Position numbers and translations under genes: made by a program | From: Piscinibacter sp. | Lineage (GTDB): Bacteria > Pseudomonadota > Gammaproteobacteria > Burkholderiales > Burkholderiaceae_C | Assembly: GCA_019635485.1 (NCBI GenBank) | Contig: JAHBZL010000028.1 | Location: forward strand, 1-64,000 | DNA: 64,000 nucleotides | Direction of reading: 5' to 3' | Notes under the pieces: model-generated | What the model was told of the DNA's origin: nothing | Database searches by the model: none | The model's input: the letters and a program-made list of their open reading frames with translations, nothing else | Shown here: piece by piece, positions 16,602 through 23,881 of the stretch | Position numbering within the stretch: position 1 is the stretch's first letter | Layout of the letters: every line of letters begins with the position of its first letter

Positions 16602-16617
16602 TGGCACAGCGCATGCA
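16602..16617 (+). promoter_or_regulatory. Sigma-54 (-24/-12) promoter
   Basis: TGGCAC (16602-16607) and TGCA (16614-16617) have the invariant GG and GC separated by exactly 10 nt, close to the RpoN consensus TGGCAC-N5-TTGC. The predicted start near 16628 leaves a 20-nt leader with CAGGAG before the ATG at 16648. It should drive the co-oriented block of nine genes. Confidence 0.7.
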
Positions 16618-16647
16618 ATTTGACGGGCAACCGAACAGGAGCCCGTC

Positions 16648-17334
16648 ATGCGGTCATCGCTGCTCGACTACGAGCCGGAGATCTATCACCTGCTGCCTGC
16701 GCCGGCGCTGTCGGCGCAGGCCGAGGAACTCGCCAGCGCCGCGGAGCTGCTCGAGCGGCTGGATCGATCGACGGCAGGTGTGGTCGACGAGGCCTACATC
16801 GTCGAGCTGATCGACAAGGCGGTGGCCGATGCGGCACCCGGCCGTCCGCGCCTGTCGCGGCCGACCGCCGGCGCGCTGGCGCACGTGCTGGGCGTGGCGG
16901 CGCAGCGCGTGCTGCGCCCCGGCCGTGCCGCGCGCATCGGCGCCATGGGGCGGCTGTTCGCGCTCGAGCTCGAGGGGCTGAGCCCCGAGGACCAGCTGTT
17001 CGAGGTGTCACGCCAGTTCGTGCGCCTGATCCGCGAATCCGCGCGGCGCGCGGTGCCGCTCGACGAGCGCCGCATGCGCCTGAACCTGCCGGCGGCCCGG
17101 ACCGCCGCGGCATCCGCCCTGGCGGCACGGCGTGCCGTGCACGCGGCCGCCGTCGAGCTCGCGCCGGGGCTCGTCTCGCTGGTCGCGACACCTCGCGGCC
17201 TCTCCTCCGCGTCGGCGTGGGCCTCCCCCGCGCAAGCCGCTTCCGCCGGGGGTGCGACTGCGTCGTCCTCCGTTCCACTGCGCCGCATCGACATCGCGAG
17301 TTCACGGCGCGTTCGATCCTTCGAAGGAGTCTGA
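16648..17334 (+). CDS. Cluster protein A, paralogue of the glycine-zipper family without the zipper
   Basis: A 228-residue unknown and the first gene after the sigma-54 promoter. Residues about 110-175 share a pattern with the next gene and with the 22634 gene: LELEGLSPEDQLFEVSRQFVR, an Ala-rich helix, then APGL. The N-terminal part has two acidic helices instead of a Glu/Phe-rich leader, and the Gly-rich core is missing. The C-terminal 50 residues are Ser/Ala-rich. There is no signal peptide. The next ATG follows after 1 nt, so the two are tightly coupled. Confidence 0.75.
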   Translation: MRSSLLDYEPEIYHLLPAPALSAQAEELASAAELLERLDRSTAGVVDEAYIVELIDKAVADAAPGRPRLSRPTAGALAHVLGVAAQRVLRPGRAARIGAMGRLFALELEGLSPEDQLFEVSRQFVRLIRESARRAVPLDERRMRLNLPAARTAAASALAARRAVHAAAVELAPGLVSLVATPRGLSSASAWASPAQAASAGGATASSSVPLRRIDIASSRRVRSFEGV

Positions 17335-17335
17335 C

Positions 17336-17992
17336 ATGCATGACATCGATCGCACCCAACTGGAATACGCCGGCGAGAGCCCGAGCTACGAGGACGAGTT
17401 CGAGTTCGAGGACGAGTTCAGCGCCGAGGGTGGCGTGCTGACCGAGGCCGACGAGTACGAACTCGCCACGGAACTGCTGGGCGTGGCGAGCGAGGAGGAG
17501 CTGGACCAGTTCCTCGGCGGGCTCATCAAGCGTGTGGCCGGTGCTGCCGGCAAGTTCATCCGCTCGCCGGTGGGCAAGGCGATCGGCGGGGCGCTGAAGG
17601 GCGTCGCGAAGAAGGCGCTGCCCCTGGCGGGGTCCGCGCTGGGCGGCGCGATCGGCGGGCCGCTGGGCGCGAAGATCGGCGGCGGCGTGGCCAAGGTCGC
17701 GGGCAAGGCGCTGGGCCTGGAGGCCGAGGCGCTGTCGCAGGAGGACCAGGAGTTCGAAGGCGCGCGCCAGTTCGTGCGCGTGGCTGCGAACACGGTCAAC
17801 AAGGCTGCGTCGGCGCCGGCGCATGCCGATCCGCGCGCGGTGGCGCAGATGGCCGCCACGCAGGCGGTGCGCCAGCTTGCGCCCGGGCTGCTGCGGGCCG
17901 ATGCCGCCGGTGCGATGCGCGGCATGGGCCGCGGCGCGGCCAGCGGCCGCTGGGTCCGCCGGGGCTCGTCCATCGTGATCATCGGGGCCTGA
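17336..17992 (+). CDS. Cluster protein B, acidic leader plus glycine-zipper protein
   Basis: A 218-residue unknown in three parts. Residues 1-45 are very acidic with Phe (DEFEFEDEF). Residues 50-62 (VASEEELDQFLGG) look like a double-glycine leader end: Ser at -11, Glu at -8, Leu at -7, a hydrophobic residue at -4, Gly-Gly. Residues 63-127 are a cationic Gly/Ala-rich zipper (IGGALKGVAKKA and SALGGAIGGPLG) able to insert in membranes. A helical domain follows, and the protein ends in GRWVRRGSSIVIIGA. The shape recalls bacteriocin precursors but is far longer, and no C39 transporter is nearby. SD GAAGGAG precedes the ATG. Confidence 0.8.
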   Translation: MHDIDRTQLEYAGESPSYEDEFEFEDEFSAEGGVLTEADEYELATELLGVASEEELDQFLGGLIKRVAGAAGKFIRSPVGKAIGGALKGVAKKALPLAGSALGGAIGGPLGAKIGGGVAKVAGKALGLEAEALSQEDQEFEGARQFVRVAANTVNKAASAPAHADPRAVAQMAATQAVRQLAPGLLRADAAGAMRGMGRGAASGRWVRRGSSIVIIGA

Positions 17993-18025
17993 CGACCGTC
18001 GGCCCACGTCACGCGCGGTCCTCCC

Positions 18026-19312
18026 ATGGCTCCCTTCGTCGCCTGGATGCTCGCCTGGGAAGCGCGCGCGCTGCGCACGCGGCTCGCGCGCCTGCGCCCC
18101 TTCGCGCTGATCGAGTCGATGCTGCCGGCGGCGGCGCTGCTGCCGCAGGCGCAGGTCGCGATCGAGCGCCACCTGGCGCTCGGACGGCACGACCTCGAGC
18201 GCGCGATCCGCGGCTTCATGACCTGGCTGCGCACCGGCGCGCGGATGGAGTCGGCCGAAGCGGCGCAACGCCGTTTCACGCAGCTGCGCCTGCGCTTCAA
18301 CGTCGCGCTAACGCAGTTCGATCTGTTCAGCGACGTGCTCACGCAGCGCAGCGAGAGCGAGTCCGGCGTGTGGTTGTCGGGGCTGGACGCGGCGGCCACC
18401 GATGCGCTGACGCTGACCGGCCGCTGGTACGTCGTGCCGCCCGTGGTGTGTTACTTGGACCGCGGCGCCGGCGCGGCGATCCGGCGCGCCCGCACGCGCC
18501 TGCCCGGCGGCGGCGAGAACCCGCTGGCGGTGATCCGCGTCCCGCGCGAGCGCATGGTCGGCAGCGGCATCGCGTCGTCGCTGGTCCACGAGGTGGGCCA
18601 CCAGGGCGCGGCGCTGCTGGACCTGGTCGCGTCCCTGCGGCCGACGCTGCAGGCGCTGCAGCGCGACCCCGACCCGGCGCAGCGCGAGGTCTGGCAGCTG
18701 TGGGAACGCTGGATCTCGGAGATCGTGGCCGACTTCTGGGCCGTCGCGCGGGTGGGCGTGGCGTCGACGCTCGGCCTGATCGCGGTGGTGAGCCTGCCGC
18801 GCGCGTTCGTGCTGCGCATCGACATCGGCGACCCGCATCCGTCGCCGTGGATCCGCGTCCTGCTCAGCTGCACGATCGGCAACACGCTCTATCCGCATCC
18901 GCAATGGGACCGCATCGCCGCGATGTGGGCCTCGTTCTATCCGCTGCAGGGCATCGATGCGGCGCGGCGCGACCTGCTCGATCGCCTGCGCGCGACCATG
19001 GGCACCTTCGTGTCGTTGCTCGCGAACCACCGTCCGCGCTCGCTGCGTGGCCGTTCGATGCGCGAGGTGCTGGCCGGCGCGGAGCGCACGCCGCACGCGC
19101 TGGGGGCGCAGTTCCGGGCGTGGCACGGCGACCCGGGCGCGCTCTACCGCGCGCCGCCGTCGATCGTGTTCGCCGCGTTCGGCCAGGCGCGCATGGACGG
19201 CCGCCTCAGCCCCGAAGACGAATCGGCCCTGCTGGCCAAGCTGCTCTCGCACTGGGCCCTGGCCGGCTCGCTGCGCGGCGCCGCCCGCTGCGCCGCGCTG
19301 CCGCGCACCTGA
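18026..19312 (+). CDS. Putative zinc metalloprotease (HEVGH)
   Basis: A 428-residue protein with the gluzincin motif HEVGH at residues 188-192 and a conserved-looking WISEIVADFWA helix at 229-239 that could supply the third ligand (Glu 232). There is no signal peptide; moderately hydrophobic helices flank the motif. The rest is helical and Arg-rich. No named family is recognised. Inside this operon it could process the glycine-zipper proteins (inference). Confidence 0.72.
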   Translation: MAPFVAWMLAWEARALRTRLARLRPFALIESMLPAAALLPQAQVAIERHLALGRHDLERAIRGFMTWLRTGARMESAEAAQRRFTQLRLRFNVALTQFDLFSDVLTQRSESESGVWLSGLDAAATDALTLTGRWYVVPPVVCYLDRGAGAAIRRARTRLPGGGENPLAVIRVPRERMVGSGIASSLVHEVGHQGAALLDLVASLRPTLQALQRDPDPAQREVWQLWERWISEIVADFWAVARVGVASTLGLIAVVSLPRAFVLRIDIGDPHPSPWIRVLLSCTIGNTLYPHPQWDRIAAMWASFYPLQGIDAARRDLLDRLRATMGTFVSLLANHRPRSLRGRSMREVLAGAERTPHALGAQFRAWHGDPGALYRAPPSIVFAAFGQARMDGRLSPEDESALLAKLLSHWALAGSLRGAARCAALPRT

Positions 19313-19378
19313 CGGATCCCGACACCGGCCGACCCACCGCCCGACCCAACCGATCGACTTGATGCCAAGGAGAACACG

Positions 19379-21466
19379 ATGGCTACCTCCAAGACCCCCA
19401 GCACCGCCCCGACGACGAACCCGTCGACGCTGCCGCAGCGTCCGGGCTCCATCACGGTGTCGGTGCTCGACAAGCTCAGCCGCCAGCCGATCAGCGACGC
19501 CTGGATCGGCCTGTTTAGGGCCACCGCCGGCACCCCGGGCAAGATGAAGGACCTGCCGGGCAAGCAGGCCCTGGTCGCGTCGGGTCGCACCGGCGGCAAC
19601 GGGCAGATCGAGTTCGACAACGTGCAGCCCGCCACCTACCTGGTCGGCTACGGGCACCATCCCGTCACCGATCCGGTGTCGACCACCGTCGACCCCGGCT
19701 GCAGCCACGCGGTGTGCCTCGAGGTCGCCGTCGAGGCCGGCTTCGACGTGGTGTTCAAGGGTGCCAACTGCGAGCCGCTGCCCTGCGAGCGGCCGCGGGT
19801 GGGTGACCAGGTCTTCGGTTCGGTGAGCTACCGCAACAGCCCGGACCCGAACGTGACGGTCGTGCCCCCGCCGGGCGCCCAGCCGCTGCGCAGCGATCCG
19901 CTGTCGTTCGCGCTGACGCTGCGCCACATGGGCCCGACGTCGATCGCCCCGCAGCTGCTGTTCGCGCCGCTGGGCGAGGTGGCGGCGCTGGGCGTGGAGA
20001 CGGGCCCGGCCGCGCTGGCGCTGGAGGCCTTCGCCGATGTCGACGAGCGGCCGACGCAGGCGATCAGCGGCGGCATCAATGTGTCGATGACCCGTACCGA
20101 GACCGAACCCACCGCGGACATGAAGCTGTGGGGGGCGATCAAGGCGAGCACCGAAGGCATGGCCTTCGACCGCTTCGACGCGTTCATGGACGAGCTGTTC
20201 TGCCATCCGTCGCAGGGCGGTGGCTTCGGCACCGAGAAGGCGCGCTTCGGCGAGCTGGTGAAGCGGCGCTTCCTGCCCTTCACCGACACCGATGCCTACC
20301 GGCTGCTGAAGGCCGCGACGGAGGCGTTCGTGATCGTCAACTGCGGCATCTTCCCGCTCGACGGCGAGACGCAGCCGGGCGACTTCCTCGCCTACCTCGA
20401 CCGCCGCGACCTGCCGCGCCCCGGCCGCACGCCGTACCTCGAGAACGTCGAGGGGCTGCGCATCCTGCCGTACCTGGCGATCATCCGGCGCAAGCTGCCC
20501 GACGTGCCGATCGCGCCGGCGCTCGAGCAGATCGGCGTCGACGACGCCAACCTCTGCGAAGCGTTCGTGCGCGGAAAGCTGCGCAATCCCTGCCTGCTCG
20601 AGCTGATCTGGTCGTACTGGCAGGAGGAAGGGATGCTGGTGCAGACGATGAACACGATCGCCCGGCGCTTCCAGAACCTGCGCGGCCTGCAGCAGCCCGA
20701 CCCGCTGGCCAACGTCGAGGTCAATCCGCTGCGGCCGCTGAACAACCTGCTGTGGGGCGTCATCCAGGACGAGCAGCACCGGCTCAGCGTGGCGCGGCGC
20801 AACGCCGAGTACGACCACCACTACGGGCTGCGCCTGGAGGGGCGGGCGGTGCAGGGCTTCCGCGGGGCCGACACGCGGTCCAAGTTCATCGAGGCCTTCC
20901 ACCACCTGCTGCGCCTGTGCACCGAGTTCTACAAGCAGGACGACGACACGACGGTGAAGGCCGACGCCTTCGGCGTGCTCAACGCGATCAAGGAGGTGCA
21001 CCTGATCCTGTCGCAGGGCGCGCACAGCCAGTTCGGCGACCTGCCCGCGACCGCGCGCACCGAGATGCTGATGCAGCAGTGGCTGCTGGCCCGCCCCGAG
21101 TTCCGCGAGTTCCTTCCGACGCGCGCGATGGTCGCGTACCCGGAGCCGTGGATGGACCGCGTCGACGCGATGAAGAAGCTGATGGGCTGGTCCGACACGA
21201 GCGTCGTCCACTTCCACAACCTGGCGGTGTTCGGCGAACAGGTGCTGCTGGCGATCCGCTACGGCGCGTGGAGCACGGTGTTCGAGCCGACGCAGGCCTT
21301 CAACTTCGCGCGCTTCTGGCGCCCGCAGATCCAGGGCTACATCCATGCCTACCGGGCCGCCACCGGTGTCGAACTGGGCGCCGCGGCGGTGACGCAGCAG
21401 GTCGACGCGACGCTGCCGTCGCTGCTGCTGCAACGCCGGCTGGCGTCGCAGCGGCGGAGTGCGTGA
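19379..21466 (+). CDS. Large cluster protein with N-terminal transthyretin-like domain
   Basis: A 695-residue unknown. After a Thr/Pro/Ser-rich start, residues about 20-110 form a carboxypeptidase-regulatory or SpaA-like beta-sandwich (SITVSVLDKLSRQPISDAWIG, then GQIEFDNVQPATYLVGY). Residues 120-230 look beta-rich. The remaining 450 residues are helical, with many aromatic residues (LIWSYWQEEGMLVQTMNTI, and HHYGLRLEGRAVQGF). There is no signal peptide and no catalytic motif I can name. Size and layout suggest a structural or carrier component. SD AAGGAG precedes the ATG. Confidence 0.75.
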   Translation: MATSKTPSTAPTTNPSTLPQRPGSITVSVLDKLSRQPISDAWIGLFRATAGTPGKMKDLPGKQALVASGRTGGNGQIEFDNVQPATYLVGYGHHPVTDPVSTTVDPGCSHAVCLEVAVEAGFDVVFKGANCEPLPCERPRVGDQVFGSVSYRNSPDPNVTVVPPPGAQPLRSDPLSFALTLRHMGPTSIAPQLLFAPLGEVAALGVETGPAALALEAFADVDERPTQAISGGINVSMTRTETEPTADMKLWGAIKASTEGMAFDRFDAFMDELFCHPSQGGGFGTEKARFGELVKRRFLPFTDTDAYRLLKAATEAFVIVNCGIFPLDGETQPGDFLAYLDRRDLPRPGRTPYLENVEGLRILPYLAIIRRKLPDVPIAPALEQIGVDDANLCEAFVRGKLRNPCLLELIWSYWQEEGMLVQTMNTIARRFQNLRGLQQPDPLANVEVNPLRPLNNLLWGVIQDEQHRLSVARRNAEYDHHYGLRLEGRAVQGFRGADTRSKFIEAFHHLLRLCTEFYKQDDDTTVKADAFGVLNAIKEVHLILSQGAHSQFGDLPATARTEMLMQQWLLARPEFREFLPTRAMVAYPEPWMDRVDAMKKLMGWSDTSVVHFHNLAVFGEQVLLAIRYGAWSTVFEPTQAFNFARFWRPQIQGYIHAYRAATGVELGAAAVTQQVDATLPSLLLQRRLASQRRSA

Positions 21467-21503
21467 TGGACGAGAGGCTCGAGGCTCCGGGGTCGCGCGC
21501 GCC

Positions 21504-22637
21504 ATGCACGGCATCGACTTCTCGTCCTCGCTGTACCTCGGGTTCGAGCACGGCAGTGACGAACTCGCGCCGTGGAAGCGCCTCACGCTCGGCCGGCCCG
21601 TGGCGCTGCGCGAATTCGACGCGGCGCGCCTGGTCGCCGGGCAACTGGCGGCGCTCACCGGCAGCGCGGCGGGCTGCCTGCTGCCGTCCACGCTGCACCT
21701 GTTCTGGGACCTGCTGGGGTTCCTGAGCCGCCAGACCGCGATCGAGATCCTCATGGACGCCGCGAGCTACCCGATCCTGCACTGGTGCGCCGAACACTGG
21801 GCGTCGCGCGGCGTGCCGCTGCGCCGCTTCGCGGCCGGCGACGACGCCGCGCTCGGCCGAGCGCTGGCTTGTGTTGCGCGGCGGGCTCGCCCGGTGGTGC
21901 TGTGCGACGGCTTCGTGCCCTGCGCCGAGCGCCAGCCGCCCCTGGCGCGCTACGCGGCGCTGGCCGCGGCGCGCGGCGGCTGGCTGGTGCTCGACGATAC
22001 GCAGGCGCTGGGCGTGCGGGGGCGGCGCGCCGGATCCGCCGCCGGCGACGGGTCGGCCGCCGCACCGTACGGCCGCGGCGGCGGCGGATCGCTGCCGTAC
22101 CACGATCTCGCCGGCGACCACGTCGTCGTCGGGGCATCGCTGGCCAAGGCCTTCGGCGTGCCCGTGGCGCTGCTGGCCGGCAGCGTGCCGCTGGTGGAGG
22201 CCTTCGAGGCCGCGAGCGCCACCCGCGAGCACACGAGCCCGCCGTCGATCGCGGTGGTGCGCGCGGCGCAGCACGCGCTCGAGCTCAACGATCGCGTCGG
22301 CGAGGCCCGGCGGCAGCGCCTGTGGCACCTGGTGCGGCGCCTGCGCGCGCGTTCGGCGGCCATCGGCCGCCCGCTGCGCGGCGGCGACTTCCCCGTGCAG
22401 TGCCTGCCGATGGCTGCCGGCGAGGACGTGCGCCTGATCCACCGCCGCCTGCGCGAGCGCGGCGTGTTCGTGGTGCCGACGCGGCCGCGGTTCTCGGCCG
22501 ACGACGAGCGCCGGGCACGCCTTGCGCTGGTCGTCAACGCCACGCACCGGGCGGCCGACATCGACCGCGCGGTCGAGGCCATCGATGGCGTCCTGTCCAG
22601 CGCGCCCCGCCGGGCGCCAATGGAGGCTGCACCATGA
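21504..22637 (+). CDS. PLP-dependent enzyme of the 8-amino-7-oxononanoate synthase type
   Basis: A 377-residue fold-type I PLP enzyme. The cofactor Asp sits in LVLDDTQALGVRG (about residues 163-172) and the Schiff-base Lys in GASLAKAFGVP (Lys 215), the pattern of alpha-oxoamine synthases (AONS, KBL, ALAS). An inserted Gly-rich loop (YGRGGGGSLPY) lies just before the Lys segment. Relatives condense an amino acid with an acyl-CoA or acyl carrier. No biotin or haem genes are near. The start is uncertain: GTG 21459 overlaps the previous gene, ATG 21504 has a weak ribosome site. Confidence 0.75.
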   Translation: MHGIDFSSSLYLGFEHGSDELAPWKRLTLGRPVALREFDAARLVAGQLAALTGSAAGCLLPSTLHLFWDLLGFLSRQTAIEILMDAASYPILHWCAEHWASRGVPLRRFAAGDDAALGRALACVARRARPVVLCDGFVPCAERQPPLARYAALAAARGGWLVLDDTQALGVRGRRAGSAAGDGSAAAPYGRGGGGSLPYHDLAGDHVVVGASLAKAFGVPVALLAGSVPLVEAFEAASATREHTSPPSIAVVRAAQHALELNDRVGEARRQRLWHLVRRLRARSAAIGRPLRGGDFPVQCLPMAAGEDVRLIHRRLRERGVFVVPTRPRFSADDERRARLALVVNATHRAADIDRAVEAIDGVLSSAPRRAPMEAAP

Positions 22638-23848
22638 GCATCAGCGCTGCCCTGGCGATCGTGAACCCGATCGCCGCCCGCGTGATCGGCAGCGGCCCCA
22701 CGCCGTTTGCGTCGATCGGGACGCTGGGCAACGCCCAGGTTCGCATTGCCGCACAGATGAATGCCAACCCGAAGCTGGTCGATCGCGGCCTGTACGTGAT
22801 CGTGTCGGCGGACGGGCAGAGCTTCTACCACGGCAAGGGCGACGGGCTGACCAAGCGGCTGGGCGAACACCGCGGCTGTGCCGAGCGCCTGGGCTACAAG
22901 CCCCACAGCCATGCCGTCGCGGTCTGGTTCGCGCCGTCGGCATCGACCAACGTGCGTGCGCTCGAGCGCGACATCAACGAGCAGCTGCTGAGGCGCAACC
23001 GCGGCCTGCCGCGCGGCAGCGGATTGCGCGCGACGAACAAGGTCCGCGAGTTCGAAACACCCGACACCCTGGGTGCCGCCGTCGCGGCGCCCGCCCTTCT
23101 GGAGGACTCCACCATGCATGCGATGACCTGTTCCTGCCGCCGCTGCCGCCAGGCCGGCGAAGTCGAAGTGCTTGCGTTCGGGGACCAGCGCGAGTTCGAG
23201 GACGCATCCGAGTTCCAGTCGGAGTTCGAGTTCGAGTCCGAGTTCGAAGGCGAGTTCGAAGGCGAAGGCGAGGCGATGGACGACGCGCGCGAATACGAGC
23301 TGGCGCTCGAACTGCTGTCGGTGTCGAACGAGGAGGAACTCGAGCAGTTCCTCGGCAAGCTCGTCAGCGGCGCGTGGAAGGGCCTGAAGAAGGTCGGATC
23401 GGCGGTCGGCAAGGTGGTCAAGCCGCTGGGTGGCGTGTTGCGCACCGTGGCGAAGACGGCACTGCCCTTGGTCGGCGGCGCGCTCGGATCGTTCATCCCG
23501 ATCCCGGGCGTCGGCACGCTGGTCGGCCGCGCGGTCGGGCAGGCCGTCAGTTCGGCGCTCGAGGCCGAAACCGCCGGGCTCGATCCGGAAGTGCGCGATC
23601 TCGAGATGGCGCGCCGTTTCGTGCGCATCGCCGACACGGCAGCGCGCCGGGCCGTGACGTCGGTGGCCCGGGGCGCCGAGCCGATGCGCGCGGTGCAGCA
23701 GGCCGTGGCCGCAGCGACGCACCGGCATGCGCCGGGCCGGCTGACCGCGGGAGGGCCGGCGCTGCCCGGTCGCCCCGCGCCGGCGGGCGGCCGCATGCCG
23801 CAGCGCTGGGTGCGGCGCGGCAACACGATCGTCGTCCACGACGTCTGA
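22634..23848 (+). CDS. GIY-YIG-like domain joined in frame to glycine-zipper cluster protein C
   Basis: From ATG 22634 (GGAGG upstream, ATGA overlap with the previous gene) 404 codons stay open. Residues 50-125 resemble a GIY-YIG fold (GLYVIVSADGQSFYHGKG, then LTKRLGEHRG). At Met 161 (ATG 23114) a strong GGAGGA lies 7 nt upstream, and from there the product looks like a second complete member of the acidic/zipper family. It has a CSCRRC motif, a Glu/Phe-rich stretch, SNEEELEQFLGK at 231-242, a Gly-zipper with Pro, an AVQQAVAAATHRHAPG helix and a C-terminal QRWVRRGNTIVVHDV. So this is either one fused protein or two in-frame products. Confidence 0.75.
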   Translation: MSISAALAIVNPIAARVIGSGPTPFASIGTLGNAQVRIAAQMNANPKLVDRGLYVIVSADGQSFYHGKGDGLTKRLGEHRGCAERLGYKPHSHAVAVWFAPSASTNVRALERDINEQLLRRNRGLPRGSGLRATNKVREFETPDTLGAAVAAPALLEDSTMHAMTCSCRRCRQAGEVEVLAFGDQREFEDASEFQSEFEFESEFEGEFEGEGEAMDDAREYELALELLSVSNEEELEQFLGKLVSGAWKGLKKVGSAVGKVVKPLGGVLRTVAKTALPLVGGALGSFIPIPGVGTLVGRAVGQAVSSALEAETAGLDPEVRDLEMARRFVRIADTAARRAVTSVARGAEPMRAVQQAVAAATHRHAPGRLTAGGPALPGRPAPAGGRMPQRWVRRGNTIVVHDV

Positions 23849-23881
23849 GGGTCGGTGCACGGCCTCCCATGGAGATCCACC

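Noticed and set aside
17385-17445. Glu/Phe-rich repeats (gag-ttc) as a tandem DNA repeat
   Set aside because: The triplets code for a conserved acidic leader also found in the 22634 gene product with different codons, so the repeat is at protein level.
18308-21754. A 1148-codon open frame on the minus strand opposite the cluster genes
   Set aside because: It is Arg/His/Ala-rich with no family pattern and lies antisense to two well-formed genes with ribosome sites. Such frames are expected in DNA of this GC content; the same holds for long minus-strand frames at 21950-25288 and 43738-47934.
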